A DNA stretch of 64,000 nucleotides from Pseudobutyrivibrio sp. MD2005 (GCF_000621865.1 NZ_KK211358.1:124001-188000); one strand, 5' to 3'. Shown: positions 46,750-57,324, counted from the stretch's first letter. Notes: generated from the letters alone by a model not told the origin. Translations and numbers: made by a program.

Positions 46750-47478
46750 TTATTTTTGAGTAAAGTAGCTATCTATTCCGTTGGCTATTCCGAGAGCCAT
46801 TTCTGATTGATAATCGTCTGTTACAAGCTTTTCTTCGTCATTCTTGTTTGTGATTGCACCAACTTCTACGATTGCTGTAGGAACTTCGCACCAATTGATT
46901 GCAGCTTTGTCATCCATTTCTTCTACTGTGGCATCGTTTGTGTTGGTGTTTTGTGATACAGAACCAACAATAGCATCGGATAGGAGTCTGCCGTCTTTGT
47001 AGTTGCCGTAGTTGTAAGGATTATCTTCAGACTGGCATACAACTGATATACCTGGGTTTTCTTTACCACTGATTACAACAAACACATCAGCACCAGCAGT
47101 GTTTGCAATCATTGCTCTGCCGCTGTTGCTAATATCTACATCGTTAGATTCACGTGTAAGTAAAACGGTGTAGCCCTGGTCTTTTAGGATATCCTGAAGC
47201 TTAAGTGCTATCTGTAGATTGATATCATAATCTGCGCAACCAGTTTTTGCACCATTTTCACTTGTAGGTGTTTCAGCTGTTGTTTTAAATGCTCCAGGCC
47301 CTACAGGTTCCTTTCTCTTATTGGCAGTTTCTTGACCACTAGGGTCTATTACAATTATTTTGGTTGGGTCAGCTGTAGTAACTTGTTTTGCCTCAACATT
47401 CATGGTAGGGAATACCATAACCGCTAGGAGCATTGCAACTATACATTTTCTGCCCTTAAGTTTTGTTGTTTTTTTCAT
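46750..47478 (-). CDS. Secreted amidase_3-like protein lacking zinc ligands
   Basis: 242 residues from ATG 47478, with Sec signal peptide (cleavage near VEAKQ, residue ~30). The sequence tracks N-acetylmuramoyl-L-alanine amidase family 3: IIVIDPSGQ, KEPVGPGAFKTTAETPTSENG, NLQIALKLQDILKDQGYTVLLTRESNDVDISN, RAMIAN and PTAIVEVGAITNKNDEEKL. The zinc ligands are replaced: His of PGHQ is Gly48, Glu of EYxxNL is Asp83, and His of the iHADG segment is Ser137. The catalytic Glu of VEVG is kept. So it probably binds but does not cleave peptidoglycan, or uses different chemistry. Single gene. Confidence 0.82.
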   Translation of the reverse strand: MKKTTKLKGRKCIVAMLLAVMVFPTMNVEAKQVTTADPTKIIVIDPSGQETANKRKEPVGPGAFKTTAETPTSENGAKTGCADYDINLQIALKLQDILKDQGYTVLLTRESNDVDISNSGRAMIANTAGADVFVVISGKENPGISVVCQSEDNPYNYGNYKDGRLLSDAIVGSVSQNTNTNDATVEEMDDKAAINWCEVPTAIVEVGAITNKNDEEKLVTDDYQSEMALGIANGIDSYFTQK

Positions 47479-47594
47479 ATGTAAATCACACTCCCTTCCC
47501 AAAAAATTATCTAAGTATATTATCGGACATTTGTGTGAAAAAATCATGTGTTTTCTGAAAATTTGTCAGAAAAATTTATTATTGATAATAAGAC

Positions 47595-47656
47595 TTGACA
47601 TACTTCATCTGTCGTAGTATATTTACTTCAACAAACGTACTACGACAGTCGTAGTA
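47595..47656 (+). promoter_or_regulatory. PadR operon promoter with palindromic operator
   Basis: TTGACA (47595-47600) - 17 bases - TATATT (47618-47623). An 11-bp perfect inverted repeat CTGTCGTAGTA / TACTACGACAG (47609-47619, 47638-47648) overlaps the -10, and a third half-site GTCGTAGTA follows at 47648-47656. Likely the PadR regulator's own binding sites. Confidence 0.85.
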
Positions 47657-47681
47657 CGTCAGACATAGTAAGGAGAATCAA

Positions 47682-48017
47682 ATGGTTGAAATCAGTAGCG
47701 ATGTTATTAGGGGCTACAATGATACGATTATCCTTAGTATTCTGATGAATGAACCATCATATGGTTATGAAATCTCAAAGCAGATTAAGCAGATTACAGA
47801 TGGAAAATATGTAATAAAAGAAACCACTCTATATTCTGCCTTCACCAGAATGGAGAAGAATGGATACATTGAATCATTTGTGGCAAGTCAGGACTTGGAA
47901 GGTAATAGTAAAAAGCGTACTTATTACAGAATTACAGAGGCAGGGCGTGAGTTCTATAAGGCCAAATGTGCTGAATGGGAACTGACAAAGGATGTAGTTG
48001 AAAAGTTTATTAGATAG
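47682..48017 (+). CDS. PadR-family transcriptional regulator
   Basis: 111 residues. Winged helix with the PadR hallmarks ILSILMNEPSYGYEISKQI, TTLYSAFTRMEKNGYIES and RTYYRITEAGREFY. Short type without the long C-terminal dimerisation arm. It heads a three-gene operon with two membrane or surface proteins, the arrangement used for envelope-stress or antimicrobial-responsive PadR systems. Strong AAGGAG. Confidence 0.92.
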   Translation: MVEISSDVIRGYNDTIILSILMNEPSYGYEISKQIKQITDGKYVIKETTLYSAFTRMEKNGYIESFVASQDLEGNSKKRTYYRITEAGREFYKAKCAEWELTKDVVEKFIR

Positions 48018-48035
48018 GATATCAAAGGAGAAGAA

Positions 48036-49004
48036 ATGGAAACAATTAAGAGTTATCTGGATGCAATGTTTGCCAATATGCCAAACACAGCTGAGGTTAG
48101 AAAGGCAAAGGAAGAGCTATTTTGCATGATGAAGGATAAATATAACGATCTTATTGCTGAGGGTGAAACCGAAAATAGTGCCATTGGAACTGTTATTTCT
48201 GAATTCGGAAATTTGGATGAGCTTGCTGAGGACTTGGGTCTTGAAGAAGAGGTTAAAGAGACTCGTGAAAGAGAAAAGACAAATCCTAGCCGCTTGCTTA
48301 GTTATGGCGAGATAATGGAATATCTTGATGTGACTAAAAGCAATGGTTTGTTGGTTGGAATTGGGGTTATGCTTTGTATTATAGCAGCTGCGCCAAATAT
48401 CATCATAGAAGAGATGAATTACGGGCGTACTACATCATACGGATTTGTATTGATGTTTGCATTTATTGCAGTGGCAGTTGGGTTGTTCATTTTTTCGTCA
48501 TCTAGAGGTAGTGATTGGGATTTTATCAAGAAGGAGCCTTGTCAGATAGATGCCACTACAGCTGATGCAGTAAAAGAAAGAAAAAAAGATTATAAGCTGA
48601 CACATGCGATTTTGATGGCAGTTGGTGTAATTCTATGTGCCTTTTCTTGGGTTCCTGCCATTGTTGCAGACCCTGATATATTTGTTGCGTTTATGCTGGC
48701 AGCTATTGGCGTTGGCGTTTTTATTCTGATTTATACCGGCACAAGAATGGGAAGTTATGAGCAGGTCCTCAAGATAAATGATAAGTCTACAATGGCTGGC
48801 ACATATGGTAAAGAAGATGTGTATATCAACAAAGCTGCTACAGCCATCATGGAAGTGTATTGGACAACAGTTACCTGTATTTATCTAGTCATCAGTTTCA
48901 TAACCTTTGATTGGGAAACTACATGGATTATTTGGCCTGTTGCTGGGATTCTTCACAAGATACTGAAAATCGTATTTACGAAGGAGGCTGTAGATGGAGA
49001 ATAA
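48036..49004 (+). CDS. Membrane protein with HAAS-type N-terminal domain
   Basis: 322 residues. The first ~80 residues (IKSYLDAMFANMPNTAEVRKAKEELFCMMKDKYNDLIAEGETENSA as consecutive helices, with SEFGNLDELAEDL) are the helical permease-prefix/HAAS domain usually found beside PadR regulators. Then about five membrane helices in two groups. The domain is thought to interact with PadR or transport partners. The last 11 bases overlap the next gene. Confidence 0.8.
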   Translation: METIKSYLDAMFANMPNTAEVRKAKEELFCMMKDKYNDLIAEGETENSAIGTVISEFGNLDELAEDLGLEEEVKETREREKTNPSRLLSYGEIMEYLDVTKSNGLLVGIGVMLCIIAAAPNIIIEEMNYGRTTSYGFVLMFAFIAVAVGLFIFSSSRGSDWDFIKKEPCQIDATTADAVKERKKDYKLTHAILMAVGVILCAFSWVPAIVADPDIFVAFMLAAIGVGVFILIYTGTRMGSYEQVLKINDKSTMAGTYGKEDVYINKAATAIMEVYWTTVTCIYLVISFITFDWETTWIIWPVAGILHKILKIVFTKEAVDGE

Positions 49005-49776
49005 ATGTAAAAAGAAATATCAACTAATTATATGGACGATTACTCTTGTGATAGTGGTCTGTGCTCTTATATACCACTTCGGTGGAGCTTTGAATCTAGG
49101 CTCCAATGATGATCCAGTGGATATGCAAGAATTTGATTTTACTGGAGAAGATGTTAAACGCATTGTAGTAGAGCTTGATGCGGCAAATGTAGAAGTTACC
49201 TGTGGTGATAAGTTTAGCGTAAGCCATAATATTCCAGAAAAATATGCTCCAGAAATAAAAAGCGATGGCGATACACTTACAGTATCTCAAAAGAATATAA
49301 AAGCAAATATAAATCCTATTGCAAAGAACTATAAAGTAAAAATTATTGTACCAGGCGATAACTCTTTGACTGCTTTGCATGCCGAGGTTGATGCAGGTAA
49401 TGTGGAGGTATCAGCTTTGAATGGTGATGCTATTAAGGCTGAGGTTGACAAAGGAAATATAATAATCTCTGATTCAGAGTTTAATAGTTCTATATTGAGT
49501 GCAGATATGGGTAACATTCAGATTGAAAGCTCTAATCTTGGAGATATGGATTATACAGTTGATATGGGAAATGTATCATTGCAAAATTCAGATGTATCAT
49601 CAGGAGAGATTACTACTGATATTGGCAATATAACAATAGATGGAAACATAGATTATTTATATGCTAGTAGTGAAATTGGCAGCATCGAAATCACCACGCC
49701 AAATCCTGAAAAAGCACACTTAAAACTGGAGTGCGAGATAGGTTCTGCCTCGGTAAATGGCGAAGCCTGGAAGTAA
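48994..49776 (+). CDS. DUF4097-family beta-helix surface protein
   Basis: 260 residues. N-terminal membrane anchor (LIIWTITLVIVVCALIYHFGG), then a repetitive beta-helix in which GNVEVSAL, GNIIISDS, GNIQIESS, GNVSLQNS, GNITIDG and GSIEITTP recur at about 20-residue steps. This is the pattern of DUF4097 proteins that accompany PadR/HAAS genes. Topology puts the helix outside. Function unknown; a role in envelope stress is suggested only by context. Confidence 0.85.
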   Translation: MENKCKKKYQLIIWTITLVIVVCALIYHFGGALNLGSNDDPVDMQEFDFTGEDVKRIVVELDAANVEVTCGDKFSVSHNIPEKYAPEIKSDGDTLTVSQKNIKANINPIAKNYKVKIIVPGDNSLTALHAEVDAGNVEVSALNGDAIKAEVDKGNIIISDSEFNSSILSADMGNIQIESSNLGDMDYTVDMGNVSLQNSDVSSGEITTDIGNITIDGNIDYLYASSEIGSIEITTPNPEKAHLKLECEIGSASVNGEAWK

Positions 49777-49830
49777 TTCGTTGAATACTAACTATGTTGC
49801 ATGAAAGCATGAAGGCATAAAGGATATTAA

Positions 49831-49927
49831 AAAGCCCCTAGTAGGCATCAAGGTTTTATAGTTCTTGAGCGAGGCGTTCTAAGCCGAGCGGAGAACTATA
49901 AGGCTTGTAGCCGTAACTAGGGGCTTT
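49831..49927. ncRNA. Structured hairpin element, class copy C (between convergent genes, beside guaB)
   Basis: Outer stem AAAGCCCCTAGT/ACTAGGGGCTTT (12 bp), asymmetric loop AGGCA opposite TAGCCGTA, CAAG/CTTG, TATAGTTCT/AGAACTATA, then apical GGC-GTTCTAA-GCC flanked by GA on both sides. It shares AGTAGG, CAAG, TTCTT-AGCG, GCTTGT and GCCGTAACT with copy A in the same order. A-run and T-run flanks mean it can also terminate transcription from both the DUF4097 and guaB sides. Confidence 0.7.
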
Positions 49928-49939
49928 GTGTATTTTAGA

Positions 49940-51467
<1,528 letters not shown>

Positions 51468-51494
51468 TGATAAGTTAGAGGGGATGGGGATTTC

Positions 51495-51522
51495 TTGACA
51501 TTGGCAGTGGGTAAAATATAAT
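51495..51522 (+). promoter_or_regulatory. Promoter of the secreted SGNH gene
   Basis: TTGACA - 16 bases - TATAAT, about 48 bases before the start codon. Confidence 0.8.
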
Positions 51523-51570
51523 TATAATTGTCAAAAAATGCGACAAAATAAATTATAGATAGGGGTCAAT

Positions 51571-52485
51571 ATGAAAAAGAAATTAATGACATTAGTGTTT
51601 GCACTTTCTGTTGTGGTAGCAGTAGGTGCGTTTAAGATGGATGCTAAGGCAGCTGTCTACTCTGATCCAGACGGATCTACATTCGATGCTCAGTTTTATG
51701 CAGCTACATATCCAGATGTTGCAGCAATCGTAGGTGCTGATGCAAAAGCCCTTTGCAATCATTACATTACAGCTGGTAAGGCAGAGGGGCGTTTTCCTAA
51801 TGCGACAATTGCAACAGAGGCGATGAATGGAACTTATCCAGTGCCTGCAATCAAAGACCCGGCTACACAGGTGGATGATGGTATTTATAATGTGCTTGCC
51901 ATCGGCAACAGTATCACAATTCATCCCGTATGCAATTACTGGTGGGGCAGTTGGGGAATGGCAGCCTCAAGTCCAGACAAGGATTATGCACATCAGGTAG
52001 CCTTAGGTCTTCAGCAGGTATATGGAAATGTTAATTTAGATGTATATCGTTCAGGTTGGGAGGGCAGTTCCAATAGAAACATGATGCTTCCTAATATGGA
52101 TGAAACTCTCAAGAACAATTACGATCTTGTTGTTATTCAGCTTGGTGAGAATGTTAAGCGTATGTCTACATTTGAGGATGATTTCACTATGCTTATTAAC
52201 TATGTTAGACAGAGCCAGCCAACAGCAAAAATTGTTGTTGTAGGAGATTATTGGTATGCAGCAGGAAGAGACGCTATCAAACAGCGAGTAGCAGAGAACA
52301 CTGGCAGTGTCTTTGTAGACATTAGTGCTATTCGTGGAGTGGCAAAATATCGTTCAAATATTGGTGCAAAAGTTCAAGGTTATGATGGAAAGATTCATTC
52401 TGTTTATACAGGTGATGTTGCAATGCATCCAAATGATGCTGGTATGGCATATATTGCAGGCCGTGTACTTGAGTCCATACAATAG
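51571..52485 (+). CDS. Secreted SGNH-like protein with YPDV/EGR repeat
   Basis: 304 residues. Sec signal peptide (cleavage near AKAAV, residue ~28). Residues ~33-70 carry one copy of the FDAQFYAATYPDVAAIVG...HYITAGKAEGRFP repeat also found in the protein at 11066. From ~105 an SGNH fold: LAIGNSITIHP (block I Ser, with N in place of the usual D before it), VIQLGENV as the block III equivalent with Glu-Asn, and a C-terminal MHPNDAGMAYIAG with His/Asp order reversed from the common DxxH. It is probably an esterase acting on extracellular carbohydrate, perhaps with altered catalysis. Confidence 0.78.
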   Translation: MKKKLMTLVFALSVVVAVGAFKMDAKAAVYSDPDGSTFDAQFYAATYPDVAAIVGADAKALCNHYITAGKAEGRFPNATIATEAMNGTYPVPAIKDPATQVDDGIYNVLAIGNSITIHPVCNYWWGSWGMAASSPDKDYAHQVALGLQQVYGNVNLDVYRSGWEGSSNRNMMLPNMDETLKNNYDLVVIQLGENVKRMSTFEDDFTMLINYVRQSQPTAKIVVVGDYWYAAGRDAIKQRVAENTGSVFVDISAIRGVAKYRSNIGAKVQGYDGKIHSVYTGDVAMHPNDAGMAYIAGRVLESIQ

Positions 52486-52526
52486 ATTTTGTACTCCAAA
52501 ATGAACAGAATTCACAGTTTGTTCTG

Positions 52527-52555
52527 TTGAAAAATATTCTCATTAGTTCTATTAT
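52527..52555 (+). promoter_or_regulatory. Promoter of nifJ
   Basis: TTGAAA - 17 bases - TATTAT. The ~85-base leader contains a small hairpin AACTAT/ATAGTT just before the ribosome-binding site. Confidence 0.7.
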
Positions 52556-52643
52556 AAAATTACGACATTTTGGGATAGTAATCCGGTTTATTTATGCTAT
52601 CTCAGTAACTATAGATGTCATAGTTAACAAGGAGGATTTAAAA

Positions 52644-55600
52644 ATGCCAAGAGCAAAACAGTCTATGGATGGAAACCAGGCTGCAGCACACGTAGCTTAT
52701 GCGTTTACTGATGTCGCTGCTATTTACCCTATTACACCATCCAGCCCAATGGCCGATTTTGTTGACCAGTGGTCAGCAGCAGGCCTTGAAAACATTTTTG
52801 GAAATCAGGTAAAGGTTGTAGAGATGGAGTCTGAGGCAGGTGCCGCAGGTGCCGTTCACGGTTCACTTGGTGCAGGTGCACTCACAACTACATTCACAGC
52901 TTCACAGGGTCTTCTTCTTATGATCCCTAATATGTACAAGATCGCTGCAGAGCAGCTTCCTTGTGTATTCGATGTATCAGCTCGTACAGTTGCTACACAG
53001 TCACTTAACATCTTTGGTGATCACTCAGATGTTTACGCTTGTCGTCAGACAGGTTTCGCTATGTTATGCGAGACAAATCCACAGGAAGTTATGGATCTTG
53101 CTCCAGTAGCTCACCTTGCAGCTATCGAGGGTAAGGTACCTGTACTTAACTTCTTCGATGGTTTCCGTACATCACACGAAATCCAGAAGATCGAGAAGTG
53201 GGATTATGCAGATCTTAAAGAAATGGTTAACATGGATGCAATCAACGAGTTCCGTGCTCGTGCACTTAATCCAGAGCATCCTACAATGCGTGGTTCTCAC
53301 GAAAACGGTGACGTTTTCTTCCAGCACAGAGAAGCATGCAATACATACTATGATAACTTCCCAGCAGTTGTTCAGAAGTACATGGACAAGGTAAATGCAA
53401 AGCTTGGTACAGATTACAAGCTTTTCAACTACTATGGTGCTGCTGATGCTGATAGAATCATCATCGCTATGGGTTCTATCAACGACGTTGCAGAAGAGGT
53501 TATTGATTACCTCAACGCACACGGCGAGAAGGTTGGTGTACTTAAGGTTCGTCTTTACAGGCCATGGTCTTCAGAGGCATTCCTTGCTGCACTTCCAAAG
53601 ACAGCTAAGAAGATCGCTATCCTTGATAGAACAAAGGAGCCAGGTGCTCTTGCTGATCCTCTTTACCTTGATGTTGCTACAACACTTCGTGAAGCAGGTC
53701 TTAACGACATCGTTATCTGCGGTGGTAGATACGGTCTTGGTTCAAAGGATACTCCTCCTTCATCAGTATTCGCTGTATACAAGGAATTAGAGAAGGATGC
53801 TCCTAAGGCTAGATTTACAATCGGTATCGTTGATGATGTTACTAACCTTTCACTTCCAGAGGTTAAGCCAGCTCCTATCACTTCAGCTCCAGGTACAAAG
53901 GAGTGCAAGTTCTGGGGCCTCGGCGGTGATGGTACTGTAGGTGCTAACAAGAACTCTACAAAGATCATCGGTGATCACACAGATAAGTACATCCAGGCAT
54001 ACTTCCAGTATGATTCAAAGAAGACTGGTGGTGTTACAATTTCTCACTTGAGATTTGGTGACAACCCAATCAAGTCTCCTTACTATATTAACCAGGCAGA
54101 CTTCGTAGCTTGCCACAACCCAGCTTACGTTACACAGGGCATGAAGATGGTTCAGGACGTTAAGCCAGGCGGAGTATTCATGATCAACTGCCAGTGGTCA
54201 GACGAAGAGCTCGAGCAGAAGCTCAACGCTGAAGCTAAGAAGTACATTGCTGATAACAACATCCAGCTCTACACAATCAATGCTATCGATAAGGCTATCG
54301 AAATTGGTATGGGTAAGAGAACAAACACAATCCTTCAGTCTGCATTCTTCAAGCTTGCTGACGTAATGCCTATCGACCAGGCTGTTGAGTACATGAAGGC
54401 AGCTGCTAAGAAGTCATACGGTAAGAAGGGTGATGACGTTGTTCAGATGAACTACAACGCTATCGACGCTGGTGTTGATGCTGTACATAAGGTAAATGTT
54501 CCAGATTCATGGAAGAACCCTACTCCAGATGCTGAGAAGCCAGCTCTTGAGGGTCGTCCAGAGGTTATTAAGATGGTTAAGAACCTCCTTGAGCCTATCT
54601 CTAAGATGGATGGAGATTCACTTCCAGTTTCTGCATTCTCAGAGAATCCAAACGGACAGTTCGAGCTTGGTGCTGCAGCTTACGAGAAGCGTGGTACAGC
54701 CGTAATGGTTCCTACATGGGATCCAGAGAAGTGTATCCAGTGTAACCAGTGTGCATTCGTATGTTCACACGCTACAATCCGTCCTTACATGCTTTCAGAG
54801 GATGAGGTTAAGGCAGCTCCAGCAAACATTAAGCTTGCTGATACAAAGCCAAAGGCTTCTGAGTTCAAGTACACAATGTCTGTATCTCCACTTGACTGTA
54901 TGGGATGTGGTGAGTGTACAACTGTATGTCCAGTTGGTGCTATCACAATGGTTCCACAGGCAGACGAAGCAGATGAGCAGCCAGTATTCAACTACTTAGT
55001 AGCTAATGTTGGACGTAAGGAAGCAGCAGGTTCTGACCTTACAGTTAAGGGCTCACAGTTCAATCAGCCACTCCTTGAGTTCTCAGGATCATGTGCAGGT
55101 TGTGCTGAGACTTCATACGCAAGACTTATTACACAGCTCTTTGGTGAGCATATGTATATTTCAAACGCTACAGGATGTTCTTCAATTTGGGGTGGTCCTG
55201 CAGCTACATCACCATTCACAGTTAACAAGGATTCTAAGAAGGGTCCAGCTTGGTGTAACTCACTCTTCGAGGACAACGCACAGCACGGTTTAGGTATGGA
55301 AGTTGGACAGAAGTACCTCCGCGAGCGCGCTATCGAGTCTGCAAAGAAGGCAGCTGAGGCTGGTTCTGCAGAGCTTAAGGACGCATTTGCTAAGTTCGAA
55401 GAGACAATGAACTCTACACGTGAGAACGGTGCAGCAACAGACGTACTCGTAGCTGAGCTCGAGAAGAACGGTTCTGAGGACGCTAAGGCAGCACTTGCTC
55501 TTAAGGATTACCTCGCTAAGAAGTCTGTATGGATCTTCGGTGGTGACGGTTGGGCATACGATATCGGATTCGGTGGTCTTGATCACGTACTTGCTTCTGG

Positions 55601-56177
55601 TGAGAACGTTAACGTTATGGTATTCGATACAGAGATGTACTCTAACACTGGTGGACAGGCTTCTAAGGCTTCTAACATCGGTGAGGTTTGCCAGTTCGCT
55701 GCTTCAGGTAAGGAGATGTCTAAGAAGTCTCTTTCTGAGATCGCTATGTCATACGGTTATGTATATGTAGCTCAGATCGCACTTGGTGCAAACATGGCAC
55801 AGGCTGTTAAGGTTCTTGCTGAGGCAGAAGCTTACAACGGACCTTCACTTATCATCGGATACGCTCCATGTGAGCTTCACGGTGTTAAGGGTGGTATGAA
55901 CCACTGCCAGGATGAGATGAAGAAGGCTGTAGAGGCTGGTTACTGGAACCTCTTCTCATTCAACCCAGATGCTAAGAAGGAAGGAAAGAATCCATTCACT
56001 CTTACATCTAAGGAAGGTGACTACAGCAAGTATCAGGACTTCCTCAAGAACGAGACACGTTATGCTCGTCTTACAAAGGCATTCCCAGAGCGTGCTGATA
56101 GACTCTTCGCACTCAACGAGGAGACAGCTAAGGAGCGTTATGCTCACTTAAAGAAGTTAGTAGATCTTTATTCATAA
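52644..56177 (+). CDS. nifJ: Pyruvate:ferredoxin (flavodoxin) oxidoreductase
   Basis: 1177 residues from ATG 52644, six bases after AAGGAGGATTT; an upstream in-frame ATG at 52527 has no site and lies in the promoter. Single-chain PFOR: domain I YPITPSSPMADFVD, domain II VLKVRLYRPWSSEAF, gamma domain, two [4Fe-4S] clusters (CIQCNQCAFVC and CMGCGECTTVC), the cluster-A Cys region CAGCAETSYARLITQLFG and the TPP site GGDGWAYDIGFGGLDHVLASG. Converts pyruvate and CoA to acetyl-CoA, CO2 and reduced ferredoxin. Codon use is strongly biased, as expected for a very highly expressed gene. Confidence 0.97.
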   Translation: MPRAKQSMDGNQAAAHVAYAFTDVAAIYPITPSSPMADFVDQWSAAGLENIFGNQVKVVEMESEAGAAGAVHGSLGAGALTTTFTASQGLLLMIPNMYKIAAEQLPCVFDVSARTVATQSLNIFGDHSDVYACRQTGFAMLCETNPQEVMDLAPVAHLAAIEGKVPVLNFFDGFRTSHEIQKIEKWDYADLKEMVNMDAINEFRARALNPEHPTMRGSHENGDVFFQHREACNTYYDNFPAVVQKYMDKVNAKLGTDYKLFNYYGAADADRIIIAMGSINDVAEEVIDYLNAHGEKVGVLKVRLYRPWSSEAFLAALPKTAKKIAILDRTKEPGALADPLYLDVATTLREAGLNDIVICGGRYGLGSKDTPPSSVFAVYKELEKDAPKARFTIGIVDDVTNLSLPEVKPAPITSAPGTKECKFWGLGGDGTVGANKNSTKIIGDHTDKYIQAYFQYDSKKTGGVTISHLRFGDNPIKSPYYINQADFVACHNPAYVTQGMKMVQDVKPGGVFMINCQWSDEELEQKLNAEAKKYIADNNIQLYTINAIDKAIEIGMGKRTNTILQSAFFKLADVMPIDQAVEYMKAAAKKSYGKKGDDVVQMNYNAIDAGVDAVHKVNVPDSWKNPTPDAEKPALEGRPEVIKMVKNLLEPISKMDGDSLPVSAFSENPNGQFELGAAAYEKRGTAVMVPTWDPEKCIQCNQCAFVCSHATIRPYMLSEDEVKAAPANIKLADTKPKASEFKYTMSVSPLDCMGCGECTTVCPVGAITMVPQADEADEQPVFNYLVANVGRKEAAGSDLTVKGSQFNQPLLEFSGSCAGCAETSYARLITQLFGEHMYISNATGCSSIWGGPAATSPFTVNKDSKKGPAWCNSLFEDNAQHGLGMEVGQKYLRERAIESAKKAAEAGSAELKDAFAKFEETMNSTRENGAATDVLVAELEKNGSEDAKAALALKDYLAKKSVWIFGGDGWAYDIGFGGLDHVLASGENVNVMVFDTEMYSNTGGQASKASNIGEVCQFAASGKEMSKKSLSEIAMSYGYVYVAQIALGANMAQAVKVLAEAEAYNGPSLIIGYAPCELHGVKGGMNHCQDEMKKAVEAGYWNLFSFNPDAKKEGKNPFTLTSKEGDYSKYQDFLKNETRYARLTKAFPERADRLFALNEETAKERYAHLKKLVDLYS

Positions 56178-56199
56178 GATTTAGCTAATATAAAAATTT

Positions 56200-56263
56200 A
56201 GCCACTTGGTTAAGCTATCAACTTTGAGTTTTCTCAAGGTTGAGGCCACCAAGTGGCTTTTTT
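56200..56263 (+). terminator. Terminator of nifJ, two-part hairpin
   Basis: Outer AGCCACTTGGT/ACCAAGTGGCT, an internal loop, inner TCAACTTTGAG/CTCAAGGTTGA, then TTTTTTAT. Longer than most terminators in the window. Confidence 0.9.
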
Positions 56264-56274
56264 ATACCTATTTC

Positions 56275-56303
56275 TTGCATACTTGTGTCGAAACTGATAA
56301 AAT
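56275..56303 (+). promoter_or_regulatory. Promoter of nrdR
   Basis: TTGCAT - 17 bases - TAAAAT, TG one base before the -10. Confidence 0.7.
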
Positions 56304-56348
56304 ATTACTAGATATTGTGGTACGAACTATATTTTTAGGGAGGATTTT

Positions 56349-56801
56349 ATGAAGTGTCCATTTTGTGGTAGCAATGATACAAGTGTAATCGATTCAAGAC
56401 CAGCGGATGACAACACAAGTATTAGACGTCGTCGTTCTTGTCCAGAATGCGGTAAGCGTTTTACTACCTATGAAAAGGTTGAGACTATTCCTTTGATTGT
56501 TATTAAAAAGGATAATAATCGTGAGCCATACGATAGAACAAAGATTGAAAAGGGTGTTCTTATCGCATGTAGAAAACGTCCTGTTTCTGCAGCGCAGATT
56601 TCAAAGGTTGTAGATGAAATCGAGACAGAAATATTTTCATTAGAGGAGAAAGAGATTCCTAGCACCAAGATTGGTGAAATCGTAATGGAACATCTTGAGA
56701 CAGTTGATCCAGTTGCATATGTTAGATTTGCATCTGTTTATCGTGAGTTCAAGGATGTTAATACATTTATGGATGAATTAAAGCGGGTTTTAGATAAGTA
56801 A
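56349..56801 (+). CDS. nrdR: Transcriptional repressor NrdR
   Basis: 150 residues. Zinc ribbon with four Cys (MKCPFC and SCPECG), RRRRSCPECGKRFTTYE basic patch, then the ATP-cone (VIKKDNNREPYDRTKIEKGVL). It senses ATP/dATP and represses ribonucleotide reductase genes. Strong GGGAGG. Confidence 0.96.
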   Translation: MKCPFCGSNDTSVIDSRPADDNTSIRRRRSCPECGKRFTTYEKVETIPLIVIKKDNNREPYDRTKIEKGVLIACRKRPVSAAQISKVVDEIETEIFSLEEKEIPSTKIGEIVMEHLETVDPVAYVRFASVYREFKDVNTFMDELKRVLDK

Positions 56802-56876
56802 TTTTTTTAATTGGGGAGTTAAGTATTTACTTTTTATGACGATATATATTGGAAAGTAAGTATGGAGTAATGTGTA

Positions 56877-57275
56877 ATGAATATATCAGGTATTCGCCCA
56901 GCAGTAGGGTTTTATAATGAAAATTCAATAAGATTTAGACCGGATTTCAATCAGAAGCCAGTTGAAGAAGAAATTATTCCAAAGCTTCCAGCTGAGGATA
57001 ATAATAAAGCTAAGGTTGTTTCAGATGAAGAAATTGCATCAGCTAGACAGGGACAGACATTTGGCTCATACGATTTTGCCAGTCAATACAAGCCAAGCAC
57101 TGTTCATGAAATGAAGGGGGCAGATAGCGATATCAAATCTCTTGATGTTGAGAAGGCTGTTGATGAAATGAAAAAAGATTCAGCTATTCATAGATATCAG
57201 TATTTTGTTCAGAATAAGCCAAAGGTAGAGCTAGAAAGCACAGATGTTAGAGGGCCAGAGAACTTCACATTGTGA
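56877..57275 (+). CDS. Small protein of unknown function
   Basis: 132 residues, no signal peptide or membrane helix, highly charged. N-terminus MNISGIRPAVGFYNEN; C-terminal part GADSDIKSLDVEKAVDEMKKDSAIHRYQYFVQNK looks like a conserved amphipathic helix plus strand. The pattern reminds me of small cytoplasmic proteins associated with flagellar or surface genes in Lachnospiraceae, but I cannot name it. The ribosome-binding site is weak (GGAGT); followed by its own terminator. Confidence 0.65.
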   Translation: MNISGIRPAVGFYNENSIRFRPDFNQKPVEEEIIPKLPAEDNNKAKVVSDEEIASARQGQTFGSYDFASQYKPSTVHEMKGADSDIKSLDVEKAVDEMKKDSAIHRYQYFVQNKPKVELESTDVRGPENFTL

Positions 57276-57291
57276 TTTATTTTAGATTTTT

Positions 57292-57320
57292 AAGGGCGCA
57301 TCAATTGATGTGTCCTTTTT
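57292..57320 (+). terminator. Terminator after the small protein gene
   Basis: AAGGGCGCATCA / TGATGTGTCCTT, fully paired with two G-U wobbles, then TTTT. Confidence 0.8.
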
Positions 57321-57324
57321 ATTA

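Noticed and set aside
52527-52643. Longer N-terminus for the pyruvate oxidoreductase
   Set aside because: The extra 39 residues overlap the promoter, have no ribosome-binding site and do not resemble the family; ATG 52644 has AAGGAGG.
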